Notes under the pieces: generated by a model
Seen by the model: the letters and a program-made list of their open reading frames with translations, nothing else
Told to the model about the DNA's origin: nothing
Database searches by the model: none
Translations under genes and position numbers: made by a program
Shown here: in pieces, positions 7,866 to 17,799 of the stretch
How positions within the stretch are numbered: position 1 is the first letter of the stretch
How the letters are laid out: each line of letters starts with the position of its first letter
From: Eubacteriales bacterium
Lineage (GTDB): Bacteria > Bacillota > Clostridia > Oscillospirales > CAG-382
Reading direction: 5' to 3'
Length of the DNA: 64,000 bases
NCBI GenBank assembly: GCA_028705495.1
Contig: JAQWDK010000002.1
Coordinates: 124,001-188,000 of the forward strand

Positions 7866-10800
7866 TTATAAAAACAGAGAGAGCTGTTCAGATTCCGGCA
7901 AACCACCAAGACAATCATTTTTCACAAGAGTGTCTACCACGCTCTGGGACAGTGATGCTTTTACCTTCAGTTCTTCCAAACTCCCAATATTATCGTCGTG
8001 GATACAGGCGTAAATCTTTTCTGCGGCATTGTTACCAAGCCCGTTTAAGGTATTTAGCGGTAATCTAATGTTTCCGTCTTCGGGTAAGAACATTGTTTTG
8101 TGGGATTTATATAGATCAATCTGAAGGAATTTTATATTCCTTGCGTACATCTCATTAACAAGTTCAAGAGCTGTTCTTGTGTCTTCTTCCTTTTGTGTAG
8201 CCTCAGTTCCCTTAGCGGTAATTTCGTTTATCATTCTCACTACATGTTGTTTACCTTTTATAACTTCTTCCGCATCAATTCCTTCGGGTTGAACGCTAAA
8301 ATAACAGGCGTAAAAAGCAAGAGGTTCATAAACTTTGTACCACGCAAGTCTAAGTGCTGAAATCATATACGCAGCAGCGTGGGCCTTCGGGAACATATAC
8401 TTTATTTTTTTACATGAAGCAATATACCAATCGGGAACATTCTTTTCCCTCATAGCACTTTCAAATTCAGGTTTCAGTCCCTTCCCTTTTCTGACATCCT
8501 CTGTAATTTTAAAAGCAAGGGATGGTTCAAGACCGTGCTTTATTAAAAACAGCATTATACTGTCACGGGTTCCGATAATTTCAGAGATGGTGCATATTTT
8601 CTGGTCGATTAGGTCCTTACCGTTACCTATCCAAATCCCCTCTCCGTGGGACAGACCTGAAATTTGCAAAAGGTCGGCAAAATACTTCGGCTGCGCATCT
8701 ATCATCATCTGACGAACATATTTTGTTCCACACTCTGGTATTCCGAGAGTACCCGTTTCAACACCTGCGGCTTCCGGTGTCACTCCTAATGCTTCCGTGG
8801 AGGTAAACAGAGACATAACTTTTCTGTCATTAAGTGGTACTGACTTAACTTCAATACCTGTAAAACCTTCGAGAACTTTATATTTTGTCGGAACATCATG
8901 CCCGAGTATATCAAGTTTTTGCAGAGTGTCATGCAGATAGTCAAAAGCGAAGTGGGTTGTGATAACATCAGAATCCGTTTTATCAGCTGGGTGCTGAACG
9001 GGTGTAAAGTCAAAAATTGAATACGGGCGCGGAACGACAACTATACCACCGGGGTGCTGTCCTGTGGTTCTCTTAACACCGATACAGCCTTCAATAAGCC
9101 GATTTTCCTCAGCTTTTGTAAGCACTTTACCCTTGTTCTCAAGGTACTTTTTCACAAAACCATAAGCTGTTTTAAACGCAAGGGTGCCTATAGTTCCTGC
9201 ACGGTAAACATTGTTTTCTCCGAACAAAACTTCGGTATATTTATGGGCTCCTGCTTGAATTTCACCTGAAAAATTAAGGTCGATATCGGGCGCCTTTTCG
9301 CCTTTAAAACCTAAGAAGGTTTCAAATGGTATATCGTGACCGTCGCAGACTCTCATTGCCCCGCATTTCGGACATGTATCGTTGTCAAGATCAAATCCGC
9401 TTCCGACACTACCGTCAAGTATAAAATCGGTGTATCTGCAGTTCGGGCAACGCCTGTGGGGTAGCAGCGGGTTTACTTCTGAAATGCCGGCGAGAGCGGC
9501 AATAACACTGCTGCCGACCGAGCCTCTTGAGCCGACAAGATAGCCGTTTCTTTCGCTGAATGCTACAAGCTCACGAGCGGCAATGTAGAGAGCTGAGAAT
9601 CCGTTTGCAATAACTGAGCTTAACTCTTTCTCAAGTCTGTTAGTTACTACATCAGGAATTTTACCTTCGTAACCATACAGTTCCTCTGCTCTTTTATAAC
9701 AAACATCACGAAGTATTTCGTCTGAATTTTCGATGGATGGGTTAAAGGCACCTTTGGGGATCGGCCTAACTTCAGCATCAACTAAATCTGCTATTTTCCT
9801 TGTGTTTTCAACGACTACTTCATAAGCAGCTTTTTCACCAAGATAGCTAAATTCTTCGAGCATTTCATCGGTTGTACGAAGATAAAACTTACTCTCTTTG
9901 TCAGAATCTGAAAACTGCATTCCAAACTGCAGAATCGTTCTGTAAATTTCATCTTCCGGTTCAAGATAATGAACGTCACCTGTTGCAACAACTGGTTTCT
10001 TTAATTTTTTTCCAAGGTCATAAATAACCTTGTTCATCCTTTTTAGCTCTTTTATACCGCTTTCACGGTCGGTTCCGACTCTGTGTTCATCGACGAGAAA
10101 CATATTGTTGTCGATAGGCATTATCTCGAAATAGTCATAAAAATCTGCGATTTTCCTCAGCTCTGATTCGCTTTTTCCTTCGAGCACAGCTGCATAAAGT
10201 TCACCTGCTTGACAAGCGCTTCCGATTAGAAGTCCATCACGATAAGACGAAAGCACAGTCTTTGGTATTCTCGGCGAACGGTAGAAATATTCAAGATAGC
10301 TCATTGAAATGAGCTTATAAAGGTTTTGAAGACCAGCCTTATTCTTTGTTAAAATCGTCATATGATGAGGACGCAGTTTTTTGGGGTTTGCTTTGTTAGC
10401 AGTAGCGAGTTCCATTTCGTTTATGGTTGTAATGCCGTCATCTTGCAGTTTCTCGATCATCTTTTCAAATATAGCTGCAAGCATCTTTGTGTCATCAGAT
10501 GCACGGTGATGGTTGAACTCACCGAGCTTGAAGTAATCACGAAGTGAATCAAGTCTGTGCCTTGACAGTTCTGGGTTAACAAACCTTGAGAGTGCAACAG
10601 TATCTAAATATGGATTGGTAAATGATATACCGTTGTCGTCAGCGGTTTTTCTGATAAAACCTATATCAAAGTTCGCATTATGTGCAATTAAAATGTCATT
10701 GCCTGCAAATTTCAGAAAGCTTTTTACCGCATCAGCAGGTAAAGGAGCGCCCTTTACCATATCATCAGTGATACCCGTGAGTTCGGTTATATTCTCCGGT

Positions 10801-12257
10801 ATTGGCATCGTAGGGTCTACATAAGTTTCGAAAATATCAACAACTTTACCGCCGCGATATCTCACCGCACCAATTTCGGTGATGCCGCAGTTCACAGGAG
10901 AAAGTCCCGTGGTTTCAATGTCAAATATAACAAATTCATCTATTGCGAATCGTTTTTTACCTTCACTTTCGCCACCGTAGAAAATTCGAGCGGTGTCGTC
11001 CACGAGATAACCTTCCATGCCATAAATGACTTTCACACCCGCTTTTTCAGCTGCTAACATCATTTCAGGAAAGCTTTGTACATTGCCGTGATCTGTGACA
11101 GCAATAGCCGGCATATTCCATTCCTTTGCGAGCTTTACAACATCTGCAGGTTTGCATATACCATCCATAGCAGACATATTTGTATGTAGGTGAAGTTCGA
11201 CTCTCGGCTTTTCTGCCGCATCTTTTCTCGAAAGCTTTTTTATACGGCAAATAGAGCTTGGGGTAACAACAAGCTCGTTATCGAATTTATCGATTTTAGT
11301 TTTACCAGTAACATAAACTGCTTCACCGGACTTGAGCTTTTTTATGTCTCCATCTTCATCTCTTGGCACCAAAAACTTTAGGGAAACAGAGCTGTCATTG
11401 TCCGTAACGGTAATGTTATATCTAACTTTTGTTTGGTCCCTTGTTTCCTTTGAGTCACTTTTTACGACTATACCGCAAAAGGCAACCGCTTCACCAGCAG
11501 ATGCGGCAACAACACGGACGGGAATGAGCTTTCGTCTTGAAAACCTGCCTAAAACAGGTTTGGGTTCAGAGAGATCAAAAGTAATTTTTCCGCTTGTAAT
11601 TAAATCAGATTCGGTATGTTCTACAATTTCGGTACTGCTTTCTTCTGCATTAAGAGATGCTGATGCTTCTTCGGCTGGTGTTTGTGATTGGGTTATATAC
11701 ATGCGCTCATACGCCGCTGCTGCATCGCGCTCTAATTCCTCGGAGTTATCTGGTATAAAACTGTCAGACACTTCACCACAAAATTCGATATTTATTTTTG
11801 CACCGAAAACCTTTTCTACTGTTTGGCAAAGCATTCTATCAAGTCCAGCATTGTAAAGAAGCGAGGAAGAATGTCCATCTGCAAGGGTTATTTTTAATGT
11901 ATTTGAACTTTTTATATAATCGTCACAAGCTCCATCAAAAAAACCATTTACCATGCTTCCGTAATATTTTCTGACTAATTCAATAATGTCGGCTAGTCTA
12001 AAGTCTTGCCATGATAATGTTTGATAGGTAGGTAAAAATATTACACTGTTTATTGAATAAGCGCATCTGACACGGTTTTCAAGGTCTGATAACAAATTGA
12101 GCGATATCTTTTTTGAAAAATCGACATCGCACTCAATCGCTTTCGCTTGTTTATTGACACGAACCGCAATATCCGTGATTGAAGCTATTAGCTTTTCATC
12201 AGATGGTTGGGGCGTGTATTTGTTAAAGGTCTTTAGAAATCTTTCAGAGGCAGTCAT
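7866..12257 (-). CDS. polC: DNA polymerase III alpha subunit, PolC type
   Basis: A 1463-residue replicative polymerase of the Gram-positive type, with built-in proofreading. In order: an N-terminal domain, an OB-fold region near residue 240, a split PHP domain (HLHTNMSAMDG, VTDHGNVQSF) interrupted by a DEDD exonuclease (FDIETTGLSP to HNANFDIGF, HRASDD), then the polymerase core with a zinc-binding insert (CPNCRYTDF, CPKCGAM) and the catalytic segment PDIDLNFSGE. The C-terminal helix-hairpin-helix region is present. Length is near the usual 1440. It is the last gene of the pyrH-to-polC run and starts 27 nt after ispG with a weak SD. Confidence 0.98.
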   Translation of the reverse strand: MTASERFLKTFNKYTPQPSDEKLIASITDIAVRVNKQAKAIECDVDFSKKISLNLLSDLENRVRCAYSINSVIFLPTYQTLSWQDFRLADIIELVRKYYGSMVNGFFDGACDDYIKSSNTLKITLADGHSSSLLYNAGLDRMLCQTVEKVFGAKINIEFCGEVSDSFIPDNSEELERDAAAAYERMYITQSQTPAEEASASLNAEESSTEIVEHTESDLITSGKITFDLSEPKPVLGRFSRRKLIPVRVVAASAGEAVAFCGIVVKSDSKETRDQTKVRYNITVTDNDSSVSLKFLVPRDEDGDIKKLKSGEAVYVTGKTKIDKFDNELVVTPSSICRIKKLSRKDAAEKPRVELHLHTNMSAMDGICKPADVVKLAKEWNMPAIAVTDHGNVQSFPEMMLAAEKAGVKVIYGMEGYLVDDTARIFYGGESEGKKRFAIDEFVIFDIETTGLSPVNCGITEIGAVRYRGGKVVDIFETYVDPTMPIPENITELTGITDDMVKGAPLPADAVKSFLKFAGNDILIAHNANFDIGFIRKTADDNGISFTNPYLDTVALSRFVNPELSRHRLDSLRDYFKLGEFNHHRASDDTKMLAAIFEKMIEKLQDDGITTINEMELATANKANPKKLRPHHMTILTKNKAGLQNLYKLISMSYLEYFYRSPRIPKTVLSSYRDGLLIGSACQAGELYAAVLEGKSESELRKIADFYDYFEIMPIDNNMFLVDEHRVGTDRESGIKELKRMNKVIYDLGKKLKKPVVATGDVHYLEPEDEIYRTILQFGMQFSDSDKESKFYLRTTDEMLEEFSYLGEKAAYEVVVENTRKIADLVDAEVRPIPKGAFNPSIENSDEILRDVCYKRAEELYGYEGKIPDVVTNRLEKELSSVIANGFSALYIAARELVAFSERNGYLVGSRGSVGSSVIAALAGISEVNPLLPHRRCPNCRYTDFILDGSVGSGFDLDNDTCPKCGAMRVCDGHDIPFETFLGFKGEKAPDIDLNFSGEIQAGAHKYTEVLFGENNVYRAGTIGTLAFKTAYGFVKKYLENKGKVLTKAEENRLIEGCIGVKRTTGQHPGGIVVVPRPYSIFDFTPVQHPADKTDSDVITTHFAFDYLHDTLQKLDILGHDVPTKYKVLEGFTGIEVKSVPLNDRKVMSLFTSTEALGVTPEAAGVETGTLGIPECGTKYVRQMMIDAQPKYFADLLQISGLSHGEGIWIGNGKDLIDQKICTISEIIGTRDSIMLFLIKHGLEPSLAFKITEDVRKGKGLKPEFESAMREKNVPDWYIASCKKIKYMFPKAHAAAYMISALRLAWYKVYEPLAFYACYFSVQPEGIDAEEVIKGKQHVVRMINEITAKGTEATQKEEDTRTALELVNEMYARNIKFLQIDLYKSHKTMFLPEDGNIRLPLNTLNGLGNNAAEKIYACIHDDNIGSLEELKVKASLSQSVVDTLVKNDCLGGLPESEQLSLFL

Positions 12258-12283
12258 TTATTAGAATCCGTTTCGTTTTATTT

Positions 12284-13354
12284 TTATTCCTTCGATATCA
12301 TCGATTTAATTTCCGCGAGAAGTGTGTCTATTACTTCACTTTCAGGTATTTTTCTGACAATTTCACCCTTGCGGAAAATTATCGCTTCACCGTTTCCGCC
12401 TGCGACACCGATATCAGCGTGTCGCGCCTCGCCTGGTCCGTTGACGGCACAGCCCATAACGGCGATATCTATATTTTCGTTTATATTGAGCTTGTCCAGC
12501 TCCTCTTCTAATTTTGTTGCAATTCCGATTAAGTCAATACCGGTTCTTCCGCAAGTCGGGCATGAAATTATATTAGGGCGCTTTGTTAGTCTTAAGGCGG
12601 ATAATATATCCTTCGCTGCAGGAATCTCTTCCTCTGGTTTTGCTGTCAGCGAAACTCTAATTGTGTCACCAATCCCGTCGGCAAGAAGTGAACCGATACC
12701 TATTGCTGATTTTATGATTCCCATTCTTGGTGTACCAGCTTCAGTAACACCAATATGCAAGGGATAATCCGTTTTTGAAGCGACGATTCTATTCGCTTTT
12801 ATCATTTCTGCAACATTTGATGATTTTATAGAAACGACAATATCTCGAACGCCGTATTCCTCAAAAAGCGATGCATTGTAAATTGCACTCTCAGCCAAAG
12901 CTTCAGCGGTTGCAGAACCGTATTTTTCGAGTATCTTTTTTTCAACAGAACCGCTGTTGACTCCGATTCTTACTGGAATATTGTTTTTTACAAGGCTTTC
13001 AGCGACCTTTTTTATTCGGTCGCTATCACCGATATTACCAGGATTGATCCTAATCTTATCAATACCGAGATCAGCTGCAGCAAGCGCTAACTTGTAGTCA
13101 AAATGAATGTCGGCAACGAGTGGAATCATTGTATTTTCTTTGTAAAAAGGGATGTTTTCAGCGGCTTTCATATTGTTAACAGTAAAGCGGACAATATCAC
13201 ATCCCGCCTCTTCAAGCCTTTTTATCTGGGCAAGAGTTGCGGCTCTATCAGCTGTGTCAGTATTGGTCATCGATTGAACCGATATCGGAAAGTTGTGACC
13301 GATTCGGATTCTACCGCTGTCTATAATTCTTGTCATTCTTCTTTTAATATTCAT
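12284..13354 (-). CDS. ispG: 4-hydroxy-3-methylbut-2-en-1-yl diphosphate synthase
   Basis: A 356-residue iron-sulfur enzyme of the MEP isoprenoid pathway that reduces MEcPP to HMBPP. SVQSMTNTDTADRAAT opens the TIM-barrel part. The C-terminal 4Fe-4S part has CPTCGRTGIDL and MGCAVNGPGEA, which supply the three cysteine ligands. The start could be ATG at 13354 or at 13336 (MTRIIDSG); both are compatible with the family. It lies between rseP and polC, so two MEP genes (dxr, ispG) share this cluster. Confidence 0.97.
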   Translation of the reverse strand: MNIKRRMTRIIDSGRIRIGHNFPISVQSMTNTDTADRAATLAQIKRLEEAGCDIVRFTVNNMKAAENIPFYKENTMIPLVADIHFDYKLALAAADLGIDKIRINPGNIGDSDRIKKVAESLVKNNIPVRIGVNSGSVEKKILEKYGSATAEALAESAIYNASLFEEYGVRDIVVSIKSSNVAEMIKANRIVASKTDYPLHIGVTEAGTPRMGIIKSAIGIGSLLADGIGDTIRVSLTAKPEEEIPAAKDILSALRLTKRPNIISCPTCGRTGIDLIGIATKLEEELDKLNINENIDIAVMGCAVNGPGEARHADIGVAGGNGEAIIFRKGEIVRKIPESEVIDTLLAEIKSMISKE

Positions 13355-13370
13355 TGTCTTTGCTGAAGCC

Positions 13371-14414
13371 CTAACTAAAAAGATTTATTGTGTCCTTGAA
13401 TGCTATAAAGATCGCAAAGAGTATTAAGATCACCATAAAAAACATCGTAATAGCCGCTTCAACCTTTTCAGGAACTCTGCGGCGGAATATTGCTTCGTAA
13501 ATCAAGAACATAATCATACCGCCATCGAGCATGGGAATGGGTAGTAGGTTGAATATTCCGAGGTTCAGTGCTATGGTAACAAAGAGTGAGCTTAAACTTC
13601 TTACTGGCGTAGATGAAGCTTTTGCTTCTCCAACGACTTCACCTATACCGATTGGCCCGGAGACACCCTCTATTCCAAATCGTCCTTTAAGTGTTTCACC
13701 TATTAAGCGGTATATCATCTTCACATTTGAAATTGATTGGTGATAAATTTCACTAATCGCCCTTCCAAAGGTTCTTTGTACACTTTGAACTTTAAAATCA
13801 GGAGATGCTAAAAGTACTCCAGAAGCGCTAATAGTATTAAACTGTATAGAAAATGACTTTTTCTCGCCATCTCTTAAAACAGTTACATCAAGCGGTTCAA
13901 TACCGTCAATTTGAAGAAGAAAGAACAAATCATTTGCGGAATCGATGTTCTTTCCGTTAAGCTTTATAATTTTGTCACCGACTTCAAGGCCTTGATAATT
14001 ACTGACTGCATCTTCTGTAAACGCCCCGATTGTGGTTGTTGCGTATGATTTTTGGCTTGCGACAAGTATTGCAAGTACAATAAGGCCGGCAAGTATATTC
14101 ATAATCGAGCCTGAAAGCGCGACTATCAATCTCTGCCAAATTGGTTTACTCCGGAAGGCTATACTTTTCTCCGCTTCGTCCTCTACCTCTTCAGTTTCGC
14201 CAATCATGCTCACATATCCGCCCATAGGAATCGCTCGGATACTGAATAGATTGTATTTGCCTTTTTTTTGATAAAGCTTTGGACCGAATCCAATTGAAAA
14301 TTCACGCACACCAATCCTAAAAGCACGAGCGGCTATATAATGGCCAGTTTCGTGTATGAGAACAAGAAGTCCGAATATCAAAAGTGTGAGCAGAATAGTC
14401 GTTAATACACCCAT
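13371..14414 (-). CDS. rseP: RIP metalloprotease RseP, site-2 protease with PDZ domain
   Basis: A 347-residue membrane zinc protease that performs regulated intramembrane proteolysis of anti-sigma factors or similar substrates. HETGH lies in the first membrane helix (about residues 21-25). A PDZ domain covers roughly residues 115-200 (QGLEVGDKIIKLNGKN). The second signature NLLPIPMLDGG supplies the third metal ligand near residue 285, and a final membrane helix closes the protein. A good SD (AAAGGA) precedes ATG. The position between dxr and ispG is the usual Firmicute order. Confidence 0.96.
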   Translation of the reverse strand: MGVLTTILLTLLIFGLLVLIHETGHYIAARAFRIGVREFSIGFGPKLYQKKGKYNLFSIRAIPMGGYVSMIGETEEVEDEAEKSIAFRSKPIWQRLIVALSGSIMNILAGLIVLAILVASQKSYATTTIGAFTEDAVSNYQGLEVGDKIIKLNGKNIDSANDLFFLLQIDGIEPLDVTVLRDGEKKSFSIQFNTISASGVLLASPDFKVQSVQRTFGRAISEIYHQSISNVKMIYRLIGETLKGRFGIEGVSGPIGIGEVVGEAKASSTPVRSLSSLFVTIALNLGIFNLLPIPMLDGGMIMFLIYEAIFRRRVPEKVEAAITMFFMVILILFAIFIAFKDTINLFS

Positions 14415-14445
14415 AAAGATTTCCTTTCGGCGATACTATTTGATT

Positions 14446-15579
14446 TCAAATTTTAGAGTATACATATTGCCTTGCTTGTAAATCCGCTTCGAAAATATCA
14501 TCAACTGAGTTAATAGCTTTATTTCTGATGTTCTCAGTAGCTGAGATAACAAGATCAGATATATTATTAAAAGATATTTTTTTGTTTAGGAATAAAGCTA
14601 CAGCTGCTTCATTCGCACCGTTCATAACAGCAGGCATTATTCCACCGTTGTTGAATGTCACCATCGCCAATTTTAATAGTGGGAAGTTTTCGTAATCAGG
14701 TTTAGCGAAATTCAAGACACCAATAGCTGTAAAATCAAGCTTTTTTGCAAGAGATGACCTGCGTTGCGGATAGGTGATTGCATATTGAATAGGTATACGC
14801 ATATCGTGGGAACCAAGCTGAGCAATTATAGAGCCGTCTGTAAATTCAACCATCGAGTGAATAATACTCTCACGGTGGATAACAACATCAATTTTATCTG
14901 CGTCCATACTGAATAAATGTGCGGCTTCAATAAATTCAAGCCCTTTATTCATCAGTGTTGCTGAATCTACGGTTATTTTTGCACCCATATTCCAGTTTGG
15001 ATGTTTTAATGTCTCCTCAACAGTAACATTTTCAAGTGAAGCTCTGTTTCTGCCGTAAAATGTTCCACCTGAGGCGGTTAAAATGAGCTTTTCGGGTTTC
15101 TGCTGTCCTTGTAGGCACTGAAAAATAGCTGAGTGTTCACTATCGACGGGTATTATGTCAACCTTGTTTTCAAAAGCTGCTTTCATTACAAGGCTGCCGC
15201 CAGCAACAAGAGTTTCTTTGTTAGCAAGAGCAAGCTTTTTTTTCGCTTCTATTGCCGCAAGAGTCGGTGAAAGTCCTGAAATCCCAAGCAGTGAATTGAA
15301 CACAAGCGTAGCATCTGTTTCTGAAGCAAGAGCGCAAAGCTGCTCATTTCCAGTAAGCACTTTTATATTTGTGTCAGCGAGAGCCGTTTTCAGGTTTTGA
15401 TAATGTTCCTCAGATATCCAGCATTTTTCAGGTCTGAACTCTCTGCACTGCTTTTCTAACAGTTTATGATTGCCGAACGCGCTTAATGCTTTAATTTCAA
15501 TTCCTAAATGCTTTGCGACCTCAAGTGCTTGAGTGCCAATTGAACCGGTCGAGCCGAGAAGTACAATGCTTTTTGTCAT
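14446..15579 (-). CDS. dxr: 1-deoxy-D-xylulose 5-phosphate reductoisomerase
   Basis: A 377-residue NADPH enzyme that makes MEP from DXP, the committed step of the MEP pathway. Signatures are the Rossmann loop GSTGSIGTQALEV, ANKETLVAGG, metal and substrate ligands in VDSEHSAIFQCL, TASGGTFYGR, and HPNWNMGAKITVDSATLMNK. The ATG at 15579 is chosen because AGGA stands 6 nt upstream; an ATG two codons earlier touches the SD. It follows cdsA closely. Confidence 0.97.
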   Translation of the reverse strand: MTKSIVLLGSTGSIGTQALEVAKHLGIEIKALSAFGNHKLLEKQCREFRPEKCWISEEHYQNLKTALADTNIKVLTGNEQLCALASETDATLVFNSLLGISGLSPTLAAIEAKKKLALANKETLVAGGSLVMKAAFENKVDIIPVDSEHSAIFQCLQGQQKPEKLILTASGGTFYGRNRASLENVTVEETLKHPNWNMGAKITVDSATLMNKGLEFIEAAHLFSMDADKIDVVIHRESIIHSMVEFTDGSIIAQLGSHDMRIPIQYAITYPQRRSSLAKKLDFTAIGVLNFAKPDYENFPLLKLAMVTFNNGGIMPAVMNGANEAAVALFLNKKISFNNISDLVISATENIRNKAINSVDDIFEADLQARQYVYSKI

Positions 15580-15587
15580 AATCATTC

Positions 15588-16388
15588 CTAAATAAGTGAG
15601 TATATAATAGCAAATGCGTTGAAAACATGTGCCACAAGTAAAACGCTGTCAAATCTGTCCATTACACCACCGTGTCCGGGAAATACCTTACTGTAATCTT
15701 TTATTTCATAAGCTCTCTTTAAGGCAGATGCGAGAAGATCCCCGCACTGTGCTGCTACGGACAGTAAAAGCCCGAGAAACACACAAATAAGTATCGACTC
15801 TTCAACTATAAGCGCATAAATAATAAATGCGACTACCGCAGCTACAGTTCCTCCGATTGCACCTTCAACGGTTTTTTTAGGGCTGATTGTCGGGCTTAGC
15901 TTTTTCTTGCCAAACAGCTTCCCTGAGAAAAGCGCAAACGAATCAGTTACCCACGAGGTAATAAAAAACATTAGAAAAACAAGAGGATATACTTCATAAC
16001 GCTCGTAAAAGACTACAAGACCAAGTCCTGCCGAAGGATATAGGACGGCGGCAATATATATCGGGAGAAACATCCTTTTCGGGCGGAAAGAATAGGTCAT
16101 TAATATAATAGCAACGGAAAAAACTGCAGCTGGTAATGCGGTATGCCTAAATAGTGCTGCGACATAGTCGCCTGCTATATCAATATCAGCGGCAACCGGT
16201 AGAGCTAGCCCGATTATGACACCGATCATTTTTAATGACTTAGGTGCTTCGATGCAAGTTGTCATTTCGTATACAGCAACAGCTGAAAGAAGTGATATGA
16301 CGATTGTCAGAACAATTGTATCATGTAATATCAGAACTGGTATAAATAAAATTAGTGCGATTATCGCTGTAGTTACTCTGGTTTTCAT
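15588..16388 (-). CDS. cdsA: Phosphatidate cytidylyltransferase
   Basis: A 266-residue polytopic membrane enzyme that makes CDP-diacylglycerol from phosphatidic acid and CTP for phospholipid synthesis. The C-terminal signature SKVFPGHGGVMDRFDSVL is diagnostic, and the cytosolic loop SPKKTVEGAIGG precedes it. About eight hydrophobic helices are apparent. It lies between uppS and dxr, with no strong SD, so translation may be coupled to uppS. Confidence 0.96.
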   Translation of the reverse strand: MKTRVTTAIIALILFIPVLILHDTIVLTIVISLLSAVAVYEMTTCIEAPKSLKMIGVIIGLALPVAADIDIAGDYVAALFRHTALPAAVFSVAIILMTYSFRPKRMFLPIYIAAVLYPSAGLGLVVFYERYEVYPLVFLMFFITSWVTDSFALFSGKLFGKKKLSPTISPKKTVEGAIGGTVAAVVAFIIYALIVEESILICVFLGLLLSVAAQCGDLLASALKRAYEIKDYSKVFPGHGGVMDRFDSVLLVAHVFNAFAIIYSLI

Positions 16389-16403
16389 AAAATTGATTGC
16401 GGT

Positions 16404-17126
16404 TTAAACGCCGCCAAACCTCCTGATTCTCCCGGAATAGCTCTCAAGAGCCGCAATTAGTTCTTTGCGGTCAAAATCAGGCCATAAAACGTCCGTAAAA
16501 TAAAGCTCCGAATACGCTGTCTGCCACAAAAGAAAGTTTGACATTCTCTCTTCTCCGCTTGTTCTTATAACAAGCTCAGGGTCGGGTATTCCGGAGGTAT
16601 AGAGCGCGGATGCGATGTCCTCCTCAGCCACTACGGTTTTGCCGCTTTTTATGAGTAGGTTAACAGCATGGACAATGTCGTCCCTACCACCGTAATTTAA
16701 AGCAATGCAAAGGGTCATACCTGTATTATGCTTTAGTTTTTCCACACTTTCGTCAAGAGCTTTTACTGTAAGAGCATCAAATGCACTATAATCTCCAAGA
16801 AGGCGCAGACTTATATTTAGTTCCATAAGCTTCGGTGTGTGCTTGACGATGTATTTATGCATAAGACTTACAAGAGAGGAAATCTCATCACTGCTCCTCT
16901 TCCAGTTTTCGGTAGAAAAAGCGAATACTGTCAGATATCCCACACCAAGTTTATTGCAATCACCGACGATTTTAATAAAAGCTTCTCCACCTGCCGAATG
17001 CCCCATTTTACGAGGTAAACCACGCTTTTTAGCCCATCTGCCGTTGCCATCCATAATTATGGCGATATGCTGTGGTATTTTTAGCTGTTCATTAGCGTTT
17101 GAATCAGTTTTTATTTTTTGCGGCAT
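16404..17126 (-). CDS. uppS: Undecaprenyl diphosphate synthase (cis-prenyltransferase)
   Basis: A 240-residue enzyme that extends farnesyl diphosphate to the C55 carrier for peptidoglycan. Motifs are AIIMDGNGRWAKKRG (catalytic Asp), FAFSTENW, and RTSGEERMSNFLLWQ with SELYF near the end. ATG at 17126 is preferred over an upstream in-frame ATG because AAAGGG stands 8 nt before it. It uses the product of the MEP genes nearby. Confidence 0.97.
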   Translation of the reverse strand: MPQKIKTDSNANEQLKIPQHIAIIMDGNGRWAKKRGLPRKMGHSAGGEAFIKIVGDCNKLGVGYLTVFAFSTENWKRSSDEISSLVSLMHKYIVKHTPKLMELNISLRLLGDYSAFDALTVKALDESVEKLKHNTGMTLCIALNYGGRDDIVHAVNLLIKSGKTVVAEEDIASALYTSGIPDPELVIRTSGEERMSNFLLWQTAYSELYFTDVLWPDFDRKELIAALESYSGRIRRFGGV

Positions 17127-17202
17127 ACTGGCTACCCTTTCTTCCGAGAAGTTACAAATTAGCATAATCCGATACGGATAAACCGTATCGGAATTGCGTT
17201 GT

Positions 17203-17757
17203 CTATATTTCCATAATTTCTTTGTTCTTTTTAGCAGCTATATTATCGATTTCTGTAATGAGTTTGTCTGTTATTTCCTGAATTTCTTTTTCAGAAACCT
17301 TAAGCTCATCTTCCGTCATTTCGGATTTTTTCTTCATATCCTTAGCTTTGTCATTTGCTTCACGTCTTATGTTGCGAAGTGCAATTTTAGTATTTTCTGC
17401 AAGCTTGCCGACCTGTTTTGTACGGTCCTGTCTTCTCTCCTCTGTTAGCTGAGGGAAAACGAGTTTTAGTGATTTACCATCATTGGCAGGTGTAATGCCG
17501 AGATCCGATGCCACAATTGCTTTTTCAATCGCTTTAAGGCTTGTTGCATCCCAAGGGGTGATTGTTAGCATACGAGGTTCGGGAACTTTGATTTCTGCCA
17601 TTTGGTTAACAGGGGTCTGTGTACCGTAATAAAGGACAGATACCTTATCAAGTACCTTTGCATTTGCTCTGCCAACTCTTATAGAACCGAGCTCTTCCTC
17701 ATATACCGTTATGCTTTTTTTCATTCTTTCTTCAAATGGTTTAATGTCAAGTTTCAT
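17203..17757 (-). CDS. frr: Ribosome recycling factor
   Basis: A 184-residue factor that, with EF-G, splits post-termination ribosomes. The sequence is full length and typical: GSIRVGRANAKVLDKVSVLYYG at the hinge region, PEPRMLTITPWD, and the long C-terminal helix ending in DNIAAKKNKEIMEI. A GGAG SD precedes ATG. It sits 42 nt after pyrH, the standard pairing in bacteria. Confidence 0.98.
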   Translation of the reverse strand: MKLDIKPFEERMKKSITVYEEELGSIRVGRANAKVLDKVSVLYYGTQTPVNQMAEIKVPEPRMLTITPWDATSLKAIEKAIVASDLGITPANDGKSLKLVFPQLTEERRQDRTKQVGKLAENTKIALRNIRREANDKAKDMKKKSEMTEDELKVSEKEIQEITDKLITEIDNIAAKKNKEIMEI

Positions 17758-17799
17758 AACAACTGTCTCCGTTTCTTTTAATTTTTATTAGACTGATGA

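Noticed and set aside
11332-11856. Plus-strand open frame of 174 codons
   Set aside because: Lies wholly antisense to polC, has no SD and has a composition mirroring the polC codons.
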